From AC-32 sp963716865 (GTDB lineage Bacteria; Actinomycetota; Thermoleophilia; Gaiellales; Gaiellaceae): DNA of 64,000 bases. The translations under genes were made by a program, and so were the position numbers. The number at the start of each line of letters is the position of its first letter. Positions within the stretch are counted from its first letter, which is position 1. The notes beneath the pieces were generated by a model that ran no database searches, was not told the origin of the DNA, and saw only the letters and a list, made by a program, of their open reading frames with translations. Positions 57,723 to 64,000 of the stretch are shown here, piece after piece. The stretch lies in contig CAVQUF010000005.1 of the NCBI GenBank assembly GCA_963716865.1, forward strand, positions 248,001 through 312,000, written 5' to 3'.

Positions 57723-58885
57723 GGCTCGACGATCGGCTGCCCGGGGAGCGCTCTCCTCGGCGACTTTCCACCCAGCCACGCGTTGACGGTCGAGCCCACA
57801 TCGGCGAACTCGCCCTCGTGGATCCGTCCGGCTGCGTTCCGCCCTTCCACGTACGCGAGCAGGAGCGCGTGCTCGCGGGAGTGATCGGTGGACGGCGTCG
57901 TCGGGTCGCAGCCGTGGTCCGAGGTGAGGATCAAGAGATCCTGAGGCCGGAGTGCGGCGAGCAGGTCGGGGAGCCGCCTATCGAAGTCCTGGAGGCAGCG
58001 ATGGAAATTCACCGGGTCGTTGCGGTGGCCCCAGAGCATGTCCGTCTCGACCAGGTTCGTGAAGACGAGCCCGTCGTCGAGCTCGTTCAGGAGCGTCTCA
58101 ATCTGCTGGATCCCTTCGACGTTGGACTTCGTCGGGCGCGACTCGTCGATGTCGCAGCCCGCGAAGATGTCGCCGATCTTCCCGACGCCGTGCACCTTCT
58201 GGCCGGCTTCGCGCACCAGGGTCAGGTAGTTCGGCCGGCGCGGCTCGAGGGAGAAGTCGTGGCGGTTCGGCGTCCGCTCGTAGGCGCCCGGCTCACCGAC
58301 GAACGGGCGCGCGATCACGCGTCCTACTGCGTGCTTCCCCGTCAGGATCTCCCGCGCGGTCCGGCAGGCCTCGTAGAGCTCCTCGAGCGGAATCGTCTCC
58401 TCGTGGGCGGCGATCTGGAAGACGGAGTCGGCCGACGTGTAGACGATCCACTTCCCGGTCCGCTGGTGCTCCTCGCCCAGCTCCTGGATGATCTCGGTGC
58501 CGGAGGCAGGCTTGTTGCCGAGAACCCCACGGCCCGTCCGGTGCATGAACGGGTCGATCACGTCATGCGGGAAGCCCTGCGGGTACGTGGGAAACGGCGT
58601 CGGCGTCACGATCCCCATCAGCTCCCAGTGTCCCGCGGTCGTGTCCTTGCCCTTCGAGCGCTCGAGCAGCCGGCCCGCGACCGCAGGCGCTCCGGGCTGG
58701 GGCGGGCAGCCCTCGAGCGGCTCGATGTTGCCGAGGCCGAGCGCCTCGAGGTTCGGAAGATCCAGGCCACCGACGGCGCGGGCCACGTTGCCGAGCGTGT
58801 CCGAGCCTTCGTCTCCATACGCAGCGGCATCCGGCAGCGCTCCCGCGCCAACGGCATCCAGCACGATCACGCAAGCGCGCGGCAC
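57719..58885 (-). CDS. deoB: phosphopentomutase
   Basis: A 388-residue alkaline-phosphatase-superfamily mutase converting (deoxy)ribose 1-phosphate to 5-phosphate. It starts PRACVIVLDAVGAGALPDAA with metal Asp, has the phospho-Thr region GSDTLGNVA, and ends with TSDHGCDPTTPSTDHSREHALLLAY carrying the His/Asp ligands. Together with deoA it forms the nucleoside salvage pathway. Confidence 0.95.
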   Translation of the reverse strand: MPRACVIVLDAVGAGALPDAAAYGDEGSDTLGNVARAVGGLDLPNLEALGLGNIEPLEGCPPQPGAPAVAGRLLERSKGKDTTAGHWELMGIVTPTPFPTYPQGFPHDVIDPFMHRTGRGVLGNKPASGTEIIQELGEEHQRTGKWIVYTSADSVFQIAAHEETIPLEELYEACRTAREILTGKHAVGRVIARPFVGEPGAYERTPNRHDFSLEPRRPNYLTLVREAGQKVHGVGKIGDIFAGCDIDESRPTKSNVEGIQQIETLLNELDDGLVFTNLVETDMLWGHRNDPVNFHRCLQDFDRRLPDLLAALRPQDLLILTSDHGCDPTTPSTDHSREHALLLAYVEGRNAAGRIHEGEFADVGSTVNAWLGGKSPRRALPGQPIVEP

Positions 58886-58905
58886 CCGGCTATTCTAGGT
58901 TGGTC

Positions 58906-59037
58906 GTGGACAACGTCCTGGGGCTGTTCGGTCTGATCGTCTTCTCGGTGTGCGTCGTCGCGTGCGCCGCCGGCGTCACCTGGCTCGTCGTGAAGATCAG
59001 CCCGACGAAGAGCAAGCAGAGCCAGAGCCGAAGCTAG
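58906..59037 (+). CDS. small single-pass membrane protein (43 aa)
   Basis: GTG 58906 to TAG 59035-59037 gives 43 residues: NVLGLFGLIVFSVCVVACAA, then GVTWLVVKISPTKSKQSQSRS. One hydrophobic helix with two Cys, followed by a short basic tail. A TATTCT hexamer at 58891-58896 ends 10 bases before the GTG, which suits a leaderless transcript. It fills exactly the gap between the divergent deoB start and the convergent ald end, and its codon use is coding-like. Not a named family. Confidence 0.6.
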   Translation: MDNVLGLFGLIVFSVCVVACAAGVTWLVVKISPTKSKQSQSRS

Positions 59038-59047
59038 CCGGCGACCT

Positions 59048-60172
59048 TCAGACCGGCGAGAGAGGCAGCACGTCCTCGAGCGGATGGAAGTCGAGGCCGT
59101 GCGCCTCGGCCACCGCCTCGTACGTGATCTTCCCGTCGAGCACGTTTACGCCCCGGGCGAGCGCCCGGTCCCGCGCGACGGCCTCGGCGAGCCCGTAGCC
59201 CGCGATCGCCTCGACATACGGGAGCGTCACGTTGGTGAGCGCTTTTGTCGACGTGATGGGAACGGCGCCGGGCATGTTCGCGACGCAGTAATGCGTCACG
59301 CCGTCCACCACGTAGACCGGCTCGCTGTGCGTGGTCGGGTGGGAGGTCTCCGCGCACCCGCCCTGGTCGATCGCGACGTCGCACAGGACCGCGCCCTCCC
59401 TCATCGCAGCCACCATCGCGCGCGTGACGAGCTTCGGGGCGACCGCGCCCGGGATCAGTACCGCGCCGATCACGACGTCCGCCTCGACGATCGACTCCTC
59501 GACCTGGAGACTTGACGACATGATCAGGCTGACCCGGCCGGAGAGGATGTCGTCCAGGTGGCGCATCCGGTCGATCGAACGCTCGAGAATGGTCACGCTC
59601 GCCCCAAGACCGAGCGCGATCACGGCGGCGTTGTAGCCGACAATCCCGCCGCCGATCACGAGCACGCGCCCGGGGGCAACGCCTGGGACACCGCCGAGCA
59701 GCAGGCCGCGGCCGCCAAGCGGCTTCTCCAGGAAGTACGCACCCGCCTGCGCGCCCAGGCGCCCGGCGATCTCGCTCATCGGCGCGAGCAGAGGGAGCGC
59801 CCGGTCGTCCGTTTCTACGGTCTCGTAGGCGACGCACGCGGCGCCGCTCTCGGCGAGCGCGCGGGTCAGCTCCTCGCTCGCGGCGAGGTGGAGGTACGTG
59901 AAGAGGACGAGGCCGGGACGGAGCAGCGGATACTCGGAGGGCAGCGGCTCCTTGACCTTGAGCAGGAGCTCCGCCTCGCCCCAGACCTCCTCCGCTGGCG
60001 CAGACTTCGCGCCGACCGCGTGGTACGCGTCGTCCGGGAACGAGCTGCCGTCGCCGGCGCCGCTCTCGACGAGCACCTCGTGGCCGTGCTGCACGAGCTC
60101 GCGCGCACCCGCCGGGGTGAGCGCGACGCGGTACTCGTCCGCCTTGATCTCCTTCACGACGCCGACCTTCAT
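59048..60172 (-). CDS. ald: alanine dehydrogenase
   Basis: A 374-residue NAD-dependent enzyme interconverting L-alanine and pyruvate. It starts MKVGVVKEIKADEYRVALTPAGA and has LLKVKEPLPSEYPLLRPG, TYLHLA with catalytic His, and the NAD fold VLVIGGGIVGYNAAVIALGLGASVTILE. Length is standard. It supplies pyruvate from alanine, which could feed PPDK. Intergenic element B lies upstream. Confidence 0.95.
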   Translation of the reverse strand: MKVGVVKEIKADEYRVALTPAGARELVQHGHEVLVESGAGDGSSFPDDAYHAVGAKSAPAEEVWGEAELLLKVKEPLPSEYPLLRPGLVLFTYLHLAASEELTRALAESGAACVAYETVETDDRALPLLAPMSEIAGRLGAQAGAYFLEKPLGGRGLLLGGVPGVAPGRVLVIGGGIVGYNAAVIALGLGASVTILERSIDRMRHLDDILSGRVSLIMSSSLQVEESIVEADVVIGAVLIPGAVAPKLVTRAMVAAMREGAVLCDVAIDQGGCAETSHPTTHSEPVYVVDGVTHYCVANMPGAVPITSTKALTNVTLPYVEAIAGYGLAEAVARDRALARGVNVLDGKITYEAVAEAHGLDFHPLEDVLPLSPV

Positions 60173-60250
60173 GGGCGAGAAACCCTAGCTTCTGGCGGGA
60201 TTTTGCACCGCCGCGTCAGGGACAGCGTTGTTGCACATTCGTCACGGTCC

Positions 60251-60312
60251 CGTCACCCACCCGTCCGCGTTTGCTCGTTACGATCGCCTTGGGGAGGAGG
60301 CCGGGCGAACCG
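60251..60312. promoter_or_regulatory. duplicated intergenic element, copy B
   Basis: CGTCAC, 22 bases, then TACGATCGCC and GGGGAGGAGGCCGGGCGAAC, matching copy A at 21.62 kb with one mismatch over 34 bases. It lies between the ald start (60172) and the end of the aldo/keto reductase gene (60350). No ORF is supported. Confidence 0.45.
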
Positions 60313-60349
60313 AACTACAGGGCGCTGGTGGTGTTCGTGTCGGTTGGCC

Positions 60350-61126
60350 CTAGGCGCCCGCTAGACGCTCGACGAGCCGCCGATCGTCCGGGCCCAGCCA
60401 GGGCGGCCGCCCCGCTGCCGCGTTCACGCGCGCATGCTCGGGGGCTCGCGTGGCCGGGATGACCACGTCCACCCGCTCGTCGGAGAGCGCCCACTTCAGC
60501 AGCGCCTGAGGCCAGGTCGTGACGCCGGCCTCCCGTAGCGGCTCCAGGTCAGCCTGGGAAGGCGTCCGGTGCAGGAGCGCCCCCTGGTCGAGCGGGCGCA
60601 TGACGATCACCGCGACGTCGAGCTCCGCAGCCAAGGGCAGCAGCCGCTGCTCGCACTCCCGCTCGCGGGGGTTCAGCGGCACCTGGACGGCCTGGAAGCG
60701 CCCCGTCCGCAAGGCGATCTCCAGCTCGCCGAAGGCGGAGGAATCGTAGTGCGTCACGCCGATCCGGCCGACGCGGCCCTCTGCCTGCTCGCGCTCGAGC
60801 CAGGGAAGGTGCTCGCGCCAGGAGACGAGGTTGTGCACCTGCTCCACGTCGACGCGACCGAACCACTCGAGCTGTTGCCGGAAATGCCGCATCCCGTCCT
60901 CCAGGGCCGGCGACCAGATCTTCGTCGCCACGACCGCCTCCTCCCGCCTCCCCTCGAGGGCGGCTGAGAGCGAGCGCTCGGCCTCGCCGTACATCGGGGA
61001 TGAGTCGACGAGCCGCGTCCCCGCCCCGAACGCCGCGTCGACGACCTCGCGCGCGAGCGCCGCGTCGCCCCCGAACGTGTTCCAGGTGCCGAGGCCGACG
61101 ACGGGCCCGAGCCTGCGCTCCTCCAT
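60350..61126 (-). CDS. aldo/keto reductase
   Basis: A 258-residue AKR-superfamily protein. The tetrad is visible: Asp and Tyr in LVDSSPMYGEAER, Lys in VVATKIWS and His in VDVEQVHNLVSW. RLGPVVGLGTWNTFGG is the usual start of the barrel. Shorter than classical 320-residue AKRs. ATG 61126 overlaps the DUF3866 stop by one base (TGATG). Substrate not evident. Confidence 0.88.
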   Translation of the reverse strand: MEERRLGPVVGLGTWNTFGGDAALAREVVDAAFGAGTRLVDSSPMYGEAERSLSAALEGRREEAVVATKIWSPALEDGMRHFRQQLEWFGRVDVEQVHNLVSWREHLPWLEREQAEGRVGRIGVTHYDSSAFGELEIALRTGRFQAVQVPLNPRERECEQRLLPLAAELDVAVIVMRPLDQGALLHRTPSQADLEPLREAGVTTWPQALLKWALSDERVDVVIPATRAPEHARVNAAAGRPPWLGPDDRRLVERLAGA

Positions 61127-62112
61127 CACCCCGCCAGGCTCTGCGCCAGCCGTCCGGCCGCGAACGCCGCGGCGAAGAACCAGGGCTCTGCTGCCGGGCC
61201 GCGTCCCATGTGGGAGAGCGTCAGGCCGCCGCACTCCTCCTCCCAGCCTTCGACGTCGACCTCCTGTCGCGGCTCGACCCAGGCCGGCGCCTCGAGCCCG
61301 GCCGGCCAGGCGACGGTGACGCCGCCGGAGCAGAGCGCGAGCACGCTCTGCGTGTGGTGGGAGACGCCACGGTGCCGCTCGCGCTCGTCGGCGCTCGAGA
61401 CTCGCGCGGCGAGCACCGGGGAACCTCCGAGAGCCGCGGCCGCATTGACCGCCTCCGCCGCGGCGAGACCGCCATGGCCGAGCCTGGATCCGGTGCCGAC
61501 GATCCCCGGGCCGATCGCGCAGACCACGGCGTCGTGGCCCGCGGCGGCGGCCCACGCGAGAGCGGATGCGACGCCGACGCTCTCGACGTCGCCCCCGAAG
61601 CACGCGCCGGTGGAAACCGTCGTCGCGAGCAACCCGCGCTCCCGCAACGCCCGGACCGCGTCGGAGAGCCGCAGCGGCAAGGCCCCGCCCGGCACCTGCA
61701 CGTAGGCAACGCGAAGGTCGCCTCCGAGCCCGGCGCACGCGGGCGTGAGCTGGCTGTGCAGCGAGCAGCAGACGACCGGCATCCCATCGAGGTCGTCTGC
61801 GAGCGGCCCGGCCTCCTCCGCGTGGAGCGCAGCCGCCTGGAGCGGCGTGTACGGCAGCTTCATCACGTGAGCGCCCTCCGCCGGCGGCAGGTCGAGGCCA
61901 CGGGTCAGGTTCGCGTAGAGAACGTCGAAGCCGCCCGAGCCGAGCCCGAGCTCTCGCGCTTGGACGTTCACGAGCACCTCGTCGTCGAGCTCGACCGGCC
62001 CCGTGAGCCACGGATAGGCGACGCAGGCTGTTCCGTCCACCTCGAGCCGCACGAGGCCTTCGTGCTCCTCGACGATCGCGGTGACCCGCCCGCGGCGCAG
62101 GCTCAGCGGCAC
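61126..62112 (-). CDS. DUF3866 family protein
   Basis: A 328-residue protein typical of Actinobacteria: LSLRRGRVTAIVEEHEGLVRLEVDG, then DEVLVNVQARELGLGSGGFDVLYANLTRG, VMKLPYTPLQ and the conserved VVCCSLHSQLTPACAGL. No membrane segment. Function is unknown. It lies 1 base after the M20 peptidase stop and is coupled to the reductase, so the three genes form one operon. GTG start. Confidence 0.9.
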   Translation of the reverse strand: MPLSLRRGRVTAIVEEHEGLVRLEVDGTACVAYPWLTGPVELDDEVLVNVQARELGLGSGGFDVLYANLTRGLDLPPAEGAHVMKLPYTPLQAAALHAEEAGPLADDLDGMPVVCCSLHSQLTPACAGLGGDLRVAYVQVPGGALPLRLSDAVRALRERGLLATTVSTGACFGGDVESVGVASALAWAAAAGHDAVVCAIGPGIVGTGSRLGHGGLAAAEAVNAAAALGGSPVLAARVSSADERERHRGVSHHTQSVLALCSGGVTVAWPAGLEAPAWVEPRQEVDVEGWEEECGGLTLSHMGRGPAAEPWFFAAAFAAGRLAQSLAG

Positions 62113-62113
62113 G

Positions 62114-63250
62114 CTAGTGCTCTTCCGCAGCCGCGGAGTCGACGAGCGCCAAGGTCACGTCGACCATCGCCTCGAGATCGGCGACAGCGATCCGCTCGTC
62201 GGGCGTGTGGATGTCCGTCATCCCGTTTGCGAGGTTCACGCACTGGAGGCCACGCTCGTTGAAGACGTTCGCGTCGGCCCCGCCTCCGGAGAGGATGAAG
62301 CTCGGCTCGCGCCCGGTCCGCTCGAGCGCGGAGGCCGCCAGCCGAACCGGAAGGTCGTCGCGCCGGAAGCGGTAGCCGCGCGAGGAGCCCTCGACCTGCG
62401 TCTCCACCTCGCACTCCGCGAGGCTCGCGGCGAACGTGATCGTCTCGAGCATCTCCTGCACTAGCTCGGCCAGCTTGCCCTCGTCGTGACTCCGCGCCTC
62501 GGCGTCGAAGCTGCAGTGCTCGGGAACGACGTTGCGCGCCGTCCCGCCCCGGATCCCGCCCACGTTCGCGGTGGTCTCGTCGTCGAGCCGCCCGAGCCTG
62601 AGGTCGGCGATCGCGCGGGCCGCGGCCGCGATCGCGGAGCGGCCCTCCTCCGGGAACATGCCGGCGTGGGCGGCGCGGCCGTGGAACGTCACGTCGAGCT
62701 TGGTCTGGTACGGAGCGCCGAGGATCACCTCCCCGATCGGGCCGGCGTGGTCGTAGACGTAACCGGCGCGCGCCTGCAACCGCTGCTCGTCGAACGCCTC
62801 CGCGCCAAGCAGCCCGATCTCTTCCATCGGCGTGAAGAGCAGCTCGACCCCCGCATGCCCGCGACCCTCGTCGACGAGGCGCGCCGTCGCCTCGAGCATC
62901 GCCGCGACCGCCGCCTTGTTGTCGGCACCGAGGATCGTCCCGCCCCTGTTCCGGACGAACCCGTCCTCTCCGACGACCGGCTCGACGGGCCCTTCGAGCG
63001 GGACCGTGTCGAGGTGAGCGCACAAGAAGAGCGGCACGCCGCCCGAGCAGTTCGGGGCGATCCGGCCGTAGACGTTCCCCATGGACGAGCCGATCCGGGC
63101 GCCCGCGTCGTCCTCGTCCGGCTCGACACCCAGCGCCCGCATGTAGTCGATGACGCGATCGGCCACCGCCCGTTCCTCGCCGGGCGGGCTCGGCAGCGCC
63201 GCCAGCTCGAGGAAGAGCGAAAGCACGTCCGGGGCCCAGCCGGGTCTCAC
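62114..63250 (-). CDS. M20-family metallopeptidase (PepT-like)
   Basis: A 378-residue zinc aminopeptidase or amidohydrolase. Metal ligands: His and Asp in LCAHLDTVP, Asp in LGADNKAAVAAM, Glu-Glu in FTPMEEIGLLGA, Asp in YVYDHAGPIG and His in NGMTDIHTPDERI. The dimerisation domain GRAAHAGMFPEEGRSAI is present. It resembles tripeptide aminopeptidase-type members; the exact substrate is uncertain. GTG start 63250, 11 bases from the pyrG stop. Confidence 0.9.
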   Translation of the reverse strand: MRPGWAPDVLSLFLELAALPSPPGEERAVADRVIDYMRALGVEPDEDDAGARIGSSMGNVYGRIAPNCSGGVPLFLCAHLDTVPLEGPVEPVVGEDGFVRNRGGTILGADNKAAVAAMLEATARLVDEGRGHAGVELLFTPMEEIGLLGAEAFDEQRLQARAGYVYDHAGPIGEVILGAPYQTKLDVTFHGRAAHAGMFPEEGRSAIAAAARAIADLRLGRLDDETTANVGGIRGGTARNVVPEHCSFDAEARSHDEGKLAELVQEMLETITFAASLAECEVETQVEGSSRGYRFRRDDLPVRLAASALERTGREPSFILSGGGADANVFNERGLQCVNLANGMTDIHTPDERIAVADLEAMVDVTLALVDSAAAEEH

Positions 63251-63260
63251 CGGCGCGATT

Positions 63261-64000
63261 CTAGGACTTAACCGCTGCGCTGACTGCGGTCCCGGCTCGC
63301 TCGCGCGAGCGCGCGAAGGCCGCGCCGACGAAATCGCGGAAGAGCGGCGCGGGCCTCGTCGGGCGCGACTTGAACTCGGGGTGGAACTGACTTGCGACGA
63401 ACCACGGATGGTCCGCGAGCTCCACGATCTCGACCAGCCGGCCTTCCTGGAACGTGCCGGAGACGATCAGCCCGGCCTCGACCAGCATCGCCCGGAAGTG
63501 GTTGTTGACCTCGTAGCGGTGTCGATGCCGCTCGTGGACCACGGGCTCGCCGTACGCGCCGAGCGCGCGCGTGCCCTCGGCCAGCTCGACCGCCTGGGCG
63601 CCGAGCCGCATCGTCCCGCCCAGGTCCTCGATCTCTTTCTGCTCGGGAAGGAGGTCGATGACAGGGTACGGCGTCTCCGGGTCCATCTCGGTCGAGTTCG
63701 CCCCGTCGAGCCCCACGACGTGGCGGGCGTACTCGGACACGGCGACGTGCATGCCGAGGCACAGCCCCAGGTACGGAATGCCGTACTCGCGGGCAACCCG
63801 GCAGGCGAGGATCTTCCCCTCCCAGCCGCGCGAGCCGAACCCGCCGGGAATGAGGACACCGTCCACGTGCTCGAGCTCGCCCTGGGCCTCCTCGAGCGAC
63901 ATGCCCTCGGCGTCGAACCAGCGGACGTTGACCGAGCACCCGTGGTGGACGCCCGCGTGCCGGAGCGCCTCGTGCACCGAGAGGTATGCGTCGCGGAGCT
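63261..64000 (-). CDS. pyrG: CTP synthase, C-terminal part (cut by window edge)
   Basis: About 246 residues of the glutaminase half of CTP synthase, which makes CTP from UTP with glutamine. The nucleophile Cys is in LGLCLGMHVAVSEYAR, the His/Glu pair in SQFHPEFKSRPTRPAPLF, and GVLIPGGFGSRG and EMDPETPYPVIDLLPEQ are family marks. The frame continues past 64000 (LRDAYLSVHEALRHAG), so the start is outside the window. The C-terminus is complete. Confidence 0.95.
   Translation of the reverse strand, partial: LRDAYLSVHEALRHAGVHHGCSVNVRWFDAEGMSLEEAQGELEHVDGVLIPGGFGSRGWEGKILACRVAREYGIPYLGLCLGMHVAVSEYARHVVGLDGANSTEMDPETPYPVIDLLPEQKEIEDLGGTMRLGAQAVELAEGTRALGAYGEPVVHERHRHRYEVNNHFRAMLVEAGLIVSGTFQEGRLVEIVELADHPWFVASQFHPEFKSRPTRPAPLFRDFVGAAFARSRERAGTAVSAAVKS

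Overview
The window is GC-rich bacterial chromosome, estimated by eye at about 70% G+C, with most genes on the minus strand and many GTG starts and 4-base ATGA/GTGA overlaps. Gene content suggests Actinomycetota, most likely Thermoleophilia (Gaiellales or Solirubrobacterales-like): a DivIVA/SepF/YggT division cluster, an Asp-type MurA, a two-subunit glycyl-tRNA synthetase, PPDK with its regulatory kinase, DUF3866 and a LexA-boxed ImuB/DnaE2 mutasome. This placement is inferred from gene content and order; no 16S gene is present.

Layout. 0-3.1 kb: small accessory genes (CxxC protein, VOC, YCII), tRNA-Pro(GGG), a stand-alone receiver and a Cys-rich hypothetical. 3.1-14 kb: one long minus-strand run, rpsB-tsf-pyrH-frr-uppS-cdsA-dxr-rseP-ispG-proS-xre, joining translation factors, the lipid carrier and isoprenoid (MEP) pathway, and a site-2 protease. 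14-24.1 kb: rluD-lspA-dksA-like-DUF167-divIVA-yggT-sepF-yggS-pgeF, then a DHH-CBS-nucleotidyltransferase fusion, ridA, a degenerate HisB paralogue and murA. 24.2-28.3 kb: HD protein, polytopic membrane protein, class V aminotransferase and EEP phosphatase.

28.3-36.5 kb is an accessory island of mostly single unrelated genes (ECF sigma with partner, peptidase E-like, GNATs, DSP-like phosphatase, hydrolase-cyclase fusion). A short repeat (core GGGCCAGYGTKCGGGAATG), always in the same orientation, recurs there. The island also holds frameshifted genes, a decayed IS110 copy and a partial GNAT duplicate. 36.3-42 kb is the SOS mutasome (dnaE2, DUF6504-like, imuB with two tandem LexA-type boxes) with a two-cupin gene on the other strand. 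42-51 kb: ComB, rhomboid, an RTX-repeat protein, a lipoprotein, ppdK, an MhqO/MhqD-like pair and the PPDK regulator. 51-64 kb: glyS-glyQ-recO-mutM-deoA-methyltransferase-deoB, ald, aldo/keto reductase, DUF3866, an M20 peptidase and the C-terminal part of pyrG, cut by the window edge.

Main unusual items: two inverted-repeat elements bounded by CTAG, one cleanly splitting murA from the HisB-like gene; the island repeat family; a near-identical 34-base intergenic element present twice 39 kb apart; the degenerate HisB; three small membrane ORFs (58, 43 and 62 aa); and a cluster of single-base frameshifts at 32.6-34.9 kb.
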